From: an uncultured Bacteroidales bacterium
Lineage (GTDB): Bacteria; Bacteroidota; Bacteroidia; Bacteroidales; UBA932
DNA: 64,000 nucleotides
Assembly (NCBI GenBank): GCA_944322585.1
Contig: CALUPB010000005.1
Span: 113,037-177,036, forward strand
Reading direction: 5' to 3'
The notes under the pieces are model-generated. The model had not been told where the DNA came from. It saw only the letters and a list, made by a program, of their open reading frames with translations, and ran no database searches. Shown piece by piece: positions 8,668-17,276 of this stretch. The number at the start of each line of letters is the position of its first letter. Within the stretch, counting starts at the first letter, position 1. The position numbers and the translations under genes were made by a program.

Positions 8668-9414
8668 ATGATAAGAGTAGAACATTTATACAAGAGTTTC
8701 GACGGTGTACCTGTCCTGAAAGACATATCGGTCGGATATGAGGCAGGGAAATGCAATATGATAATCGGCAAGAGCGGTTCCGGGAAAACGGTCCTGCTCA
8801 AGAACATAATGGGGCTGATGGAGCCGGATTCCGGTGAAGTCTGGTACGGGGACAGCCGTTTGTCTGCGATGTCGTATCAGGAGAGGAATTCCTTCAGAAG
8901 GAATATAGGTGTCCTGTTCCAGGGAAGCGCAATCTTCGACTTCGCCACTGTACTTGAGAATGTGATGTTCCCCATGGAGTTCTTCACTGACTGGACCAGG
9001 GAGCAGAAGGTGGAGAGGGCCAGGTTCTGCCTGGAGAGGGTCGAAGTGCTTAATGCGGAGGACAAATATCCGAGCGAACTGAGCGGAGGAATGCAGAAAC
9101 GGGTGGGGATAGCCCGTGCGATTGCCCTGAATCCTTCATTCCTTTTCTGTGACGAGCCCAATTCAGGGCTGGATCCCCATACGTCCATTCTCATAGACCA
9201 GCTCATCTCGGAGCTTACCAAGGAGTACAACATGACCACTATCGTGAATACCCATGACATGAATTCCATTCTTGAAATAGGGGACAGGATAAGCTATATC
9301 GATGAAGGCAGGCTTCTGTGGCAGGGCAGCAAAGACAATCTGCTCACCACGGACTGTACGGAACTGCAGGATTTCCTCCGTTCCAACACCCTGCTGCGTG
9401 ACCGGGTGAAATAA
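8668..9414 (+). CDS. MlaF-family ABC transporter ATP-binding protein
   Basis: ATPase partner of the upstream permease, on the cytoplasmic face. Walker A GKSGSGKTVLLKN is near residues 35-47, the ABC signature LSGGMQKRVGIARAIA in the middle, and Walker B FLFCDEPNSGLDP follows, then the H-loop NTHDM. Length (248) is normal. The signature with GMQKR and the neighbouring MlaE permease separate it from general ABC ATPases. Confidence 0.9.
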   Translation: MIRVEHLYKSFDGVPVLKDISVGYEAGKCNMIIGKSGSGKTVLLKNIMGLMEPDSGEVWYGDSRLSAMSYQERNSFRRNIGVLFQGSAIFDFATVLENVMFPMEFFTDWTREQKVERARFCLERVEVLNAEDKYPSELSGGMQKRVGIARAIALNPSFLFCDEPNSGLDPHTSILIDQLISELTKEYNMTTIVNTHDMNSILEIGDRISYIDEGRLLWQGSKDNLLTTDCTELQDFLRSNTLLRDRVK

Positions 9415-9479
9415 TCTGCCGGATGTGCGGAAAACAGGATGATGATAAAGATAATGGCAGAATTGCAGGAGGATTACCT

Positions 9480-10463
9480 ATGGACAAGAAAACATATACC
9501 GGATATGTTCCGCCGTTTGAAATTACGGAGGAAATATCAAATCTGATTATAAACATAGCTGAAATAGTCGGACATTTGTCCGCTTTTGCGGGCAATATGC
9601 CTGCACCTATGTTACGGAAGCAGAACAGGATTAGGACTATCCAGTCTTCTTTGGCGATTGAGAACAATTCTCTTTCCGTTGAGCAGGTAACGGCTATTTT
9701 AAACGGGAAAAGAGTATTGGGTGCTCCAAATGAAATCAAGGAAGTCAAGAATGCTGTAGACGCTTATAATCTGCTGTTTGAGTTAAATCCATATAAAGAG
9801 AGCGATCTGTTTAGGGCACACCGTCTGATGATGTCCGATCTGGTATCAGAAAATGGCAGATACCGTTCAGAAGGAGTGGGGATCTTTGACGGCAGTTCAT
9901 GTATCCATTTGGCTCCTCCCGCAATACGGGTACCTGTATTGATGAAGGATTTACTTTTGTGGGCAAGAGATACAAATGTGCATCCGCTTATCCGCAGTTG
10001 TGTATTTCATTATGAATTGGAGTTTATACATCCTTTCGCAGATGGGAACGGGCGGATAGGACGGATGTGGCAGACATTGTTGCTGATGCAATGGAATCCG
10101 ATTTTTGCATGGATTCCAGTTGAAACTATTGTAAAAGAGCACCAGCAGGAATATTATGCGGCGATTGCATCAAGCGACCGGTCCGGCAAGAGTACGGATT
10201 TCATAGTTTTTATGTTGCATTGCCTGTTGGATGCTTTGCAGGAAATGAAAGAAAGTAACCAGAAAAGTAACCAGAAAAGTAACCAGAAAATACTGGAAAT
10301 AATGCAGATGAAACCGGAAGTTTCTATCAGAGAATTACAGGAAATGACAGATTTGTCGGAAAGTGGGGTGAAAAAGATTATCCGCAAACTCAAAGAAGCA
10401 GGATCTATCAGAAGAGTAGGAGGTGCAAAAGGAGGCTATTGGGAGGTTCTGACGGAGCTATAG
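9480..10463 (+). CDS. Fic family protein with a C-terminal winged-helix tail
   Basis: Fic enzymes transfer AMP or another nucleotide group to target proteins. The catalytic loop HPFADGNGRIGR is complete. An N-terminal SSLAIENN fits the class II inhibitory motif (S/T)xxxE(G/N), so the enzyme is probably self-inhibited. After the Fic core come three NQKS tetrapeptides (12-bp DNA repeats, 10254-10289) and a winged-helix domain ending RRVGGAKGGYWEV. The ATG at 9480 gives MDKKTYTGYVPPF, typical of the family; an upstream ATG at 9423 is less likely. Base composition is more AT-rich than the mla genes, a hint of transfer. It ends 6 bp into the convergent gene at 10458. Target unknown. Confidence 0.92.
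   Translation: MDKKTYTGYVPPFEITEEISNLIINIAEIVGHLSAFAGNMPAPMLRKQNRIRTIQSSLAIENNSLSVEQVTAILNGKRVLGAPNEIKEVKNAVDAYNLLFELNPYKESDLFRAHRLMMSDLVSENGRYRSEGVGIFDGSSCIHLAPPAIRVPVLMKDLLLWARDTNVHPLIRSCVFHYELEFIHPFADGNGRIGRMWQTLLLMQWNPIFAWIPVETIVKEHQQEYYAAIASSDRSGKSTDFIVFMLHCLLDALQEMKESNQKSNQKSNQKILEIMQMKPEVSIRELQEMTDLSESGVKKIIRKLKEAGSIRRVGGAKGGYWEVLTEL
10254..10289 (+). repeat. 12-bp tandem repeat in the fic gene
   Basis: Three perfect copies of AGTAACCAGAAA encode the hinge between the Fic core and the winged helix. Gain or loss of units would change hinge length without breaking the frame. Confidence 0.9.
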
Positions 10464-11924
10464 TCTGACACGGAAGCCCATCTCGAAACCGAGGGTGAGA
10501 GGCTGGATGGTTCTGATGCTTTTCGGCTGTCTGTCGTCCGGGAAGTAGTATCTTATGCTCGGGTCGATGTATATTCCCAGCATGTCTGCCACGATGAATT
10601 CCACTCCGAGTCCGGCATTTGCGGAGAACTGGAAGCCCTCGACCTTTTCCCTGTACAGTCCGTCGGTCTCCGCCATCCTGAACCTGTTGCTGACACATTT
10701 CTCTACGGTCCCTCCGGCGTATGCGTAGAAATCGACGGCCTTGCTTTTAACTATGCTGAAATAGGCATTGACAGGAATTCCGACATAGCTCTGTACATTC
10801 CTTATCTTGGAATATGGGGTAACTGTCGGAGCTCCGTCTTCGGCATATGTGGTATATGTTCCGGAGAATGTCCGTGAAAGCATCGAAAAGTTCACACCCA
10901 CTCCGAGCGACCATCTCGGTGTGAATATTATCTTTGCCCCGAGACCGAATGACAGAGGGATGCCGTAGTTGCACGAGCCTTCATTTTCCTTGACAGGGCT
11001 GCCTTCGGTTGCGCTGCCGGGTCTTGACACACTCATCATCGGTCTGCTGATGCCTCCCGAACTGTTCCCCGAGCGCGAATTGCTCGATGCGAGACCTGAA
11101 ATCGTAAGCGCGGTGTGTATTCCGGATCTGCCTTTGTCTTCATCGTCATCAGAGAAACCGGCATCCCACACATCCGCCATATATGTGTCTGCGGAAGAAT
11201 TCCTTATCTGCGAGGCTATCGAACCGTCCCGGTCCGTACCGTCCTCATTGCCGGCTCCGGTTCCGGTTCCGTCGGCATTGTCTGCTCCGGTTTTTATATC
11301 AGTATTGTCGTCGTTCCCGCCGGTATTGCCGGCCGGGACGGATCCCGTTATGGTCTGGTCTGCATTCGGATCACTGGTGCTGTCCGTCGTGGTATCAGCG
11401 TTCCCGGACAGGTCATCTGAGGCTACGGTGCCTTTGCCGCCCTGATATCCGCCGTCCGGAACAGTCGTCGGAACTCTGTCTTCTGTCCCGACAATACCGG
11501 TATTTCCGGTTTTACTGATTGTCTCCTGCCCGTCTGATGAAACAGCCCGGATATCGGCTTCCGCTATCCGCGTACCTGAACCCATTGCACTCCTGTGTCC
11601 GTCAGAAGGAAGCATGTCTCTGTCTCCGGCCGGAGGAATTACGGAGATGGTGTCCTGTTCCGACGAGGCAATGGCATTGTCCTGTGCTTCCGGCCCTGAG
11701 CTCCTGACCCCGAAGAAGACACCGAGTGCCACAGCAGCGGCAGCGGCCACGGCACTGCTGTACCGGATCCACGGCATTATGCCCCTGCGCCGCTTGCCGG
11801 AATATTCAATTCCGTCAAGACGTGCGGAAAGGCTGTCCCAGACTCTGCCGGGGACTTCTTCCTCGGCATTATCCATGATGGCCTTTATCCGGCGGTCAAA
11901 TATGTTGTCTTCAGGTTCAGACAT
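10458..11924 (-). CDS. Putative membrane-anchored anti-sigma-like protein with C-terminal outer-membrane beta-barrel
   Basis: 488 residues. The N-terminus has a cytosolic stretch with VPGRVWDSLSARLDG, which resembles N-termini of sigma-linked membrane proteins in Bacteroidota. One hydrophobic segment follows (IRYSSAVAAAAAVALGVFFG, about residues 49-68), then some 220 residues of Gly/Asp/Thr/Ser-rich disordered sequence. The last 170 residues look like a small porin-type barrel with alternating strands (LSFGLGAKIIFTPRWSLGVG; FYAYAGGTVEK; LGVEFIVADMLGIYIDPSIR). Its ATG overlaps the sigma-factor stop by 8 bp, so the two are translationally coupled. It probably acts as a partner or regulator of that sigma factor. 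The barrel call is by pattern; the anti-sigma role is inferred. Confidence 0.65.
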   Translation of the reverse strand: MSEPEDNIFDRRIKAIMDNAEEEVPGRVWDSLSARLDGIEYSGKRRRGIMPWIRYSSAVAAAAAVALGVFFGVRSSGPEAQDNAIASSEQDTISVIPPAGDRDMLPSDGHRSAMGSGTRIAEADIRAVSSDGQETISKTGNTGIVGTEDRVPTTVPDGGYQGGKGTVASDDLSGNADTTTDSTSDPNADQTITGSVPAGNTGGNDDNTDIKTGADNADGTGTGAGNEDGTDRDGSIASQIRNSSADTYMADVWDAGFSDDDEDKGRSGIHTALTISGLASSNSRSGNSSGGISRPMMSVSRPGSATEGSPVKENEGSCNYGIPLSFGLGAKIIFTPRWSLGVGVNFSMLSRTFSGTYTTYAEDGAPTVTPYSKIRNVQSYVGIPVNAYFSIVKSKAVDFYAYAGGTVEKCVSNRFRMAETDGLYREKVEGFQFSANAGLGVEFIVADMLGIYIDPSIRYYFPDDRQPKSIRTIQPLTLGFEMGFRVRL

Positions 11925-12471
11925 TTCCTTTTTCTTTTATCCTGTTCTGCAGCCATATTCTGGCCCGGCTCAACTGTGTCCTCGATGTCACTTCAGTAAT
12001 GTCGAGCATTTCAGCTATTTCCTTGTGGCTGTATCCTTCGAGAACGTACAGGTTGAACACCGTCCTGAAGCCCGGAGGCAGGGAAGTGATTAGGGACATC
12101 AGTTCCTTGTATCCCATGTCCTGCACCTGGGTCGAATACTCTGAAGTCATGTTTCTGGCATTGTCGATGTCGTCACTCATCTTCAGCGCATCCTTTTTCC
12201 TCAGATACATCAGTGCGGTATTGATAAAGATCCGTCTCGCCCAGCCTTCGAAGGAGCCGTCTCCCTTGTAGCTGTCAAGCTTCGAGAACAGTGTGACGAA
12301 ACCGTCCTGCAGAAGGTCTTCAGCTACTGACCTGTCACCGGCATAACGGATGCAAACGGGAAACATTTTCGACGCCAGCCGGTCATATATGGCCTTCTGG
12401 GCTTTCCGGTCTCCCTTCCTGCACAGGTGTATCAGTCTCTGTTCTGAAGTCTCGGTCACTTTATTCTGCAA
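11917..12471 (-). CDS. ECF-type RNA polymerase sigma-70 factor
   Basis: 184 residues with sigma region 2 (RYAGDRSVAEDLLQDGFVTL and GWARRIFINTALMYLRKK) and region 4 (LPPGFRTVFNLYVLEGYSHKEIAEML, the helix-turn-helix that reads the -35 element). Regions 1 and 3 are absent, as in the ECF group. It overlaps the downstream barrel protein by 8 bp and is divergent from a TPR gene across a 148-bp spacer. It is not next to a SusCD pair, so control of envelope genes such as its own operon is more likely than glycan sensing; that is inference. Confidence 0.93.
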   Translation of the reverse strand: MQNKVTETSEQRLIHLCRKGDRKAQKAIYDRLASKMFPVCIRYAGDRSVAEDLLQDGFVTLFSKLDSYKGDGSFEGWARRIFINTALMYLRKKDALKMSDDIDNARNMTSEYSTQVQDMGYKELMSLITSLPPGFRTVFNLYVLEGYSHKEIAEMLDITEVTSRTQLSRARIWLQNRIKEKGNV

Positions 12472-12560
12472 TTCTGTCCTTCAGCCTATGCAGTTCAAAA
12501 GATGCGATCAGCCCCGGTTTTGTTGCATAAGACTGTAAAAAATCCTTATGGCATATACAA

Positions 12561-12600
12561 GACTGCAAAAATACGCATTTTTTATACTATTTTTGCACTG
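12561..12600. promoter_or_regulatory. Divergent promoter region with inverted -7 boxes
   Basis: A TATTTTTG box on the plus strand (12588-12595) faces TATTTTTG on the minus strand (12566-12573). Flanking bases make an imperfect inverted repeat, ACTGCAAAAATA and TATTTTTGCACT. It lies between the sigma-factor gene and the TPR gene. -33 elements are weak. Confidence 0.5.
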
Positions 12601-12619
12601 TTTTCCTCGGAGGTTTTTT

Positions 12620-14347
12620 ATGAACAGAATAATTTCATCAGCGGTTGTGCTTTGCATCATCTCATGCCTTTTCATGCATGTGGCGGCAGCCCAGTCGTAT
12701 AAGGAAGCGCGGGACAGGGAAAACGTTATCCTCGACGCAGTGTCGGATATCGACAAGGGTGACTATGCCCGGGCCAGGGACAGACTGGAGGATGTCATAG
12801 CGGAAGACCCCGGCAATGATGCTGCCCATTATTACAAGGGTATGTCCGCGTTCATGATGTCGGACTATGATACGGCAGAAGACGAGTTCCTGGTTGCATC
12901 CCGGTTGGATTCCGCCAACTTCTGGTACAGGTACAGACTCGCTGCAGTGTATGCAGTGACCGACAGGAAAGAACTGACGGCGGAGATCTACAACGGCCTG
13001 CTCAGGGATTTTCCGAAAAAGAGCGACCTGTATTACGGACTCATCGACATATATCTGGCCCTTGGCAAGATGGAGGAGGCCCTTTCCACTCTCGACCAGA
13101 TAGATACGGTCTTCGGCAAGAGCGACATGTCCATCATGACGAGGTTCGACATTCTCCGGCGCCTCGGCCGTCAGCAGGAGGCCTATGCTGTGCTGGAGGA
13201 ATTCAACAGGGAATATTCTTCGCCGCAGGTGCTGTCGATGCTCGGGGACTGGCAGATGTCGATGTACAATGATTCCACTGCGCTTGCGTATTATGACGAG
13301 GCACTCGATATTGCCCCCGGTTTCGCCCCTGCGATGCTCGGCAAGGCGGAGACTTTCAGGATGACGAGGCGTTATGATGAATATTTCAGTATCCTCGATG
13401 CGTTCGTTCAGGACAAGGATGTGCCGGCCGAGGGGAAATATGAATATCTCAAGGCTCTGATACAGCATTCCGACCCGAATTTTCTCAGTACTTTCAGGCA
13501 GAGTCTGGATTCGGTCATGACAGACTGCCTCGCGGCATATCCGGGCGACAGTTCCGCAGTAGCCCTTGCCGGTATATATTATTATGGTACGGGACGTCAG
13601 GATAAGGCAAAGGAATATTTCAGGAAAAATGTGGATGCATGGCCGGAAAGCATAGGCGCTGCGGCCAATTATGCAGAGGCTCTGATGTATATGGGGGACT
13701 GGAAGGAGCTTTCCTCCTATTCCAGGGAGGCATATGACAGATTTCCGGATGAACTGGCCTTTCTGGAGATGAGCACCCTGGCGGACTATAATCTCGGTGC
13801 ATATGACGATGTGCTTGCCACCTGTTCCAGGATTGTCTCGGTGGCTCCGGACGACAGTGCCAGGGTCCTTACTGCCTATACGACGATGGGGGACATGTAT
13901 TACCACCTTGGGGAGGCAAAGAAGGCCTACAGATCCTATGATGCCGCACTCCGTATCAATCCCGGTTATCTTCCCGTTCTCAACAATTATGCATATTTCC
14001 TGAGTCTGGACGGCAAGCGGTTGAAGAAGGCTTATGCCATGAGCAAGGTGACGGTCGAGAAGGAGCCGGACAACCCGACCTATCTCGACACTTTCGGCTG
14101 GATCCTGTATCTTCAGGGGAAGGCGGCTGAAGCGAAGCCGTATTTCAAGCATGCCATGCTTTATGGGGGGAAGGACAGTGCCGTGACGCTTGACCACTAT
14201 GCGGAAGTGCTGTTCGACCTGAAGGAATACAGTCTGGCCTTCGTGTACTGGAACCAGGCTCTTGCAAAGGACAAGGACGGAGAGATAGAAGGGCTTGAAC
14301 AGAAGATAAAGCAGCGTAAGTCCGAAATGAACAGAGAGAAGAAATGA
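12620..14347 (+). CDS. Secreted tetratricopeptide-repeat protein
   Basis: 575 residues with a signal peptide (MNRIISSAVVLCIISCLFMHVAAAQ) and TPR-type helix pairs along the whole length, for example AHYYKGMSAFMMSDYDTAEDEF and LYYGLIDIYLALGKMEEALSTL. A good Shine-Dalgarno, CGGAGG at 12608-12613, supports the ATG at 12620 over the open frame from 12548. The stop overlaps the start of the EnvC-like gene (ATGA), so they are coupled. In Bacteroidota a similar TPR protein commonly precedes an EnvC-type gene, with a DUF4292 lipoprotein between them that is missing here. Probably a periplasmic scaffold; exact role unknown. Confidence 0.85.
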   Translation: MNRIISSAVVLCIISCLFMHVAAAQSYKEARDRENVILDAVSDIDKGDYARARDRLEDVIAEDPGNDAAHYYKGMSAFMMSDYDTAEDEFLVASRLDSANFWYRYRLAAVYAVTDRKELTAEIYNGLLRDFPKKSDLYYGLIDIYLALGKMEEALSTLDQIDTVFGKSDMSIMTRFDILRRLGRQQEAYAVLEEFNREYSSPQVLSMLGDWQMSMYNDSTALAYYDEALDIAPGFAPAMLGKAETFRMTRRYDEYFSILDAFVQDKDVPAEGKYEYLKALIQHSDPNFLSTFRQSLDSVMTDCLAAYPGDSSAVALAGIYYYGTGRQDKAKEYFRKNVDAWPESIGAAANYAEALMYMGDWKELSSYSREAYDRFPDELAFLEMSTLADYNLGAYDDVLATCSRIVSVAPDDSARVLTAYTTMGDMYYHLGEAKKAYRSYDAALRINPGYLPVLNNYAYFLSLDGKRLKKAYAMSKVTVEKEPDNPTYLDTFGWILYLQGKAAEAKPYFKHAMLYGGKDSAVTLDHYAEVLFDLKEYSLAFVYWNQALAKDKDGEIEGLEQKIKQRKSEMNREKK

Positions 14348-15528
14348 CGACGCTCTTCCATAGGATATCGGTGGCAGCCGTGGCATTCATCTGCAGTGTC
14401 TGTACCCTGCAGGCTCAGGATGTGAGCCGGCATGAAGCCGAAAAGGCAAGACTGGAGAAAGAGATTGCGATTCTCGACAGACAGCTTGCCGAGAACAGCG
14501 ACCGTTCCAAGGATGCTCTTGCCCAGCTGACTCTCATAAGGAAAAAGATTTCAAGCAGGAAGGCTCTGATAGCAGAGAACGACAGGCAGATAAGGGCGTA
14601 TTCGGATGAGATTTATTCGGCCCAGAGGCAGATAAACCGTCTTCAGGCAAGGGAAGATACCCTTACTGAACATTATTCAAGGCTTGTCAGAAGTGCGTAC
14701 AGGAACCGTGATGTGAAGATATGGTATATGTACATTCTTGCAAGTGAAAATCTCGGACAGGCATTCAGACGTTTCAGCTATTTCAGGGAACTGTCGTCCC
14801 AGATGAAGGCCCAGGCCAAGGAGATAAGGGAAATCCGGTCGGAACTTGAGTCTGAAAAGGCGAGGCTTCAGGAATTGAAGGCAGAGGCGGAGAAGGTCAG
14901 GGCCCGGAGACAGAACGAACTGAAGTCGCTCCAGCAGGAGGAAGGGCAGTCGGCTAAGGTCGTCAGCCAGCTGAAACGTAACAGGACAAAATACCAGAAA
15001 GAGTTGAATGCCAAGCGTAAACAGGTCGAGGCCCTGAACAGGGAGATAAAACGTCTGGTTGAGGCCGCCATGAAGGCTTCTTCGGGGGAGAAGGGGGGCA
15101 AGGAGACCATAGACTATAAGCTGGCAGGGGAATTTTCCGCAAATAAGGGAAAATTGCCATGGCCGGCGGAAGGCCCTGTAATAGACAGGTTCGGGCAGCA
15201 TTACCATCCGGTTTTCACGAAGCTCAAACTGCCTTTCAACAACGGTATTACGATTGCCCTCCCGAAAGGGACGGAGGTCAGGGCCGTATTCGACGGGGTA
15301 GTGAAACAGATTGTGGTAATGCCGGGATACAACCAGTGTGTACTCGTGCAGCACGGCAACTATTTCTCTTTCTACTGCAAGCTCAAGACTACTTCGGTAA
15401 AGGCCGGGGACAGGGTCAGGACAGGACAGACAATAGGGGAGGTCGATACCATCAACGGTCAGACCCAGCTGCATTTCCAGATATGGAAAGACCAGACTCC
15501 GCAGAATCCCGAGACCTGGCTCCGTTGA
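14344..15528 (+). CDS. EnvC-like murein hydrolase activator (degenerate LytM/M23 domain)
   Basis: 394 residues: signal peptide, a long coiled coil (about residues 25-250) and a C-terminal LytM-type domain (about 275-394). The usual zinc ligands are gone: the first HxxxD motif is NNGITI, and the second reads YCKL in place of YxHL; LHFQI remains. That fits EnvC-type proteins, which activate peptidoglycan amidases at the division site and do not cut peptidoglycan themselves. It starts inside the stop of the TPR gene. The amidase partner is not in the window. Confidence 0.88.
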   Translation: MTTLFHRISVAAVAFICSVCTLQAQDVSRHEAEKARLEKEIAILDRQLAENSDRSKDALAQLTLIRKKISSRKALIAENDRQIRAYSDEIYSAQRQINRLQAREDTLTEHYSRLVRSAYRNRDVKIWYMYILASENLGQAFRRFSYFRELSSQMKAQAKEIREIRSELESEKARLQELKAEAEKVRARRQNELKSLQQEEGQSAKVVSQLKRNRTKYQKELNAKRKQVEALNREIKRLVEAAMKASSGEKGGKETIDYKLAGEFSANKGKLPWPAEGPVIDRFGQHYHPVFTKLKLPFNNGITIALPKGTEVRAVFDGVVKQIVVMPGYNQCVLVQHGNYFSFYCKLKTTSVKAGDRVRTGQTIGEVDTINGQTQLHFQIWKDQTPQNPETWLR

Positions 15529-15656
15529 ATTGCCCGTCCCGTACAAGGGGCTCCGCAGAGCGGTTGGGTCTTCTCGTATCCAATGCAGGACCGATGGCCG
15601 CTGTGGTAAAGGGGATCGCATATCGCATTTGATGAATATAAGGACAGACACTGAAT

Positions 15657-17276
15657 ATGAAAACGGTATTTTTGACCGGAGCCACAGGCAACATGGGCTG
15701 GGCCGGCTTCCGGGAACTGTATAGGAAAAGGGACAGATTCAAAATAAGGCTATTGGCAAGACCGAGCCGGAAAAACATGAAATTGCTGGAACCTTACGCC
15801 CACGACCCGGCAGTGGAGATAGTCTGGGGAGATCTTACCGACTACAATGACGTCTGCGCGGGAGTCTCGGGAGCGGACTATGTCCTGCATGTAGGAGGAA
15901 TGGTATCTCCGGCCGCGGATTATTTCCCCGAGAAGACGCTCGAAGTCAATGTCACGGCAGCTGAAAATATAGTTAAAGCAGTACTGGCGCAGAAGAATGC
16001 GGACGATATAAAGGTCGTTTACATAGGGTCCGTAGCCCAGTGCGGCGACAGACTCTGGCCCGTGCATTGGGGTCGGACCGGGGATCCTGTATATGCCAGC
16101 CGTTTCGACAGATATTCCGTATCCAAGTGTATCGCTGAGAAGATAATAACAGACTCCGGAATACGGAAATGGGTTTCTCTGCGTCAGACCGGCATACTTT
16201 ATCCCGGAATACTGAAAGTGTTGAGCCCTACGGCATTCCATGTCCCGATCCAGGGTGTCCTCGAGTGGGCTACAGTGGAGGATTCCGGCAGGCTGCTTGC
16301 CAACGTGGTGGAAGATTGGGTTCCGGAGGATTTCTGGAACAGGTTCTACAACATCAGCAGCGGAGAGCAGTACAGGATGACCAATTACGAATTCGAGAGC
16401 AGGCTGCTCAGAAGTCTCGGGCTGCCGGCACCGGAAAAGGTGTTCGAGCCGCAGTGGTTTGCCACCCGTAATTTCCACGGGATGTGGTATACGGACTCGG
16501 ACCTACTGGAGGATTATCTCCATTTCAGGGCGAACGTGCCTGTGGATGACTATTTCAGAGACATGAAGCGGCATCTGCCGTGGTTCTGGCATCTGGCTTT
16601 CCTCGCTCCGGCCTTTGCTGTGAAACTTTTCATGAAGCCTATCGTGCATGAGAAAGGGATGGGAACCCAGTGGTGGGTAGAACATGACCCGGAGAAGATG
16701 GAAGCCTATTACGGTTCCATTGAAGAATACAGGAATATAAAATCATGGGACCAGATGAAGCCTCCGTGTTGGGAAAAGAATCTTGACAGGGCCAGGGCGG
16801 CAGGCGAAGTCAGGGAACTTGACCATGGATACAATGCATTAAAATCGATCTATTCGCTGACTGATGATGAGATAGAAGAGGCTGCCAGGTTCCGCGGGGG
16901 GCATTTTCTCGGAGTGAAGACAACTGGAACCGGTCACGCAAGTGCCGTGACGGGAAAAACGGAGGCAGACGGTAACTCGACCGAGGGCAGGAATGTCAAT
17001 GCCGGACTTCGCGGGAAAGAATCCGGACAACAGACGGCCGACAGCGGTATAATATCCGGACATCCGCAGGAAGAAGCGGGAATGACGGCATGTCGGGAAC
17101 AGGGAACGGTATACGTGTGGGAATGCGAGAACGGGCACAGGTTCGAAGCATCACTGGAGTATGTCCTGCTCGGCGGGGGCTGGTGTACCGAATGTCCTTT
17201 GGATGAAGTGCATAAATGTACTACAGACAGGAACAGGTTCATTTCACAGGTACTAAGGGTACAGTCCCTGGGATGA
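15657..17276 (+). CDS. NAD-dependent epimerase/dehydratase (extended SDR) with a Cys-rich C-terminal tail
   Basis: The N-terminal Rossmann motif TGATGNMG (residues 7-14) and the active-site YSVSK mark an extended short-chain dehydrogenase. After about 420 residues comes a Gly/Thr/Ser/Glu-rich low-complexity stretch (about 16910-17090). It ends in a small domain with WECENGH, WCTECP and a further Cys, which looks like a zinc-binding ribbon. The last 38 bp overlap the convergent nrdG. Substrate is unknown; the length (539) is well above the usual 320-350. The enzyme class is firm, the zinc-ribbon reading tentative. Confidence 0.8.
   Translation: MKTVFLTGATGNMGWAGFRELYRKRDRFKIRLLARPSRKNMKLLEPYAHDPAVEIVWGDLTDYNDVCAGVSGADYVLHVGGMVSPAADYFPEKTLEVNVTAAENIVKAVLAQKNADDIKVVYIGSVAQCGDRLWPVHWGRTGDPVYASRFDRYSVSKCIAEKIITDSGIRKWVSLRQTGILYPGILKVLSPTAFHVPIQGVLEWATVEDSGRLLANVVEDWVPEDFWNRFYNISSGEQYRMTNYEFESRLLRSLGLPAPEKVFEPQWFATRNFHGMWYTDSDLLEDYLHFRANVPVDDYFRDMKRHLPWFWHLAFLAPAFAVKLFMKPIVHEKGMGTQWWVEHDPEKMEAYYGSIEEYRNIKSWDQMKPPCWEKNLDRARAAGEVRELDHGYNALKSIYSLTDDEIEEAARFRGGHFLGVKTTGTGHASAVTGKTEADGNSTEGRNVNAGLRGKESGQQTADSGIISGHPQEEAGMTACREQGTVYVWECENGHRFEASLEYVLLGGGWCTECPLDEVHKCTTDRNRFISQVLRVQSLG

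Noticed and set aside
12662-14386. 574-codon ORF opposite the TPR gene
   Set aside because: It lies wholly opposite a gene with clear TPR pattern and signal peptide. The translation is rich in His, Arg and Ile and has no domain; it is a shadow caused by GC-biased codons.
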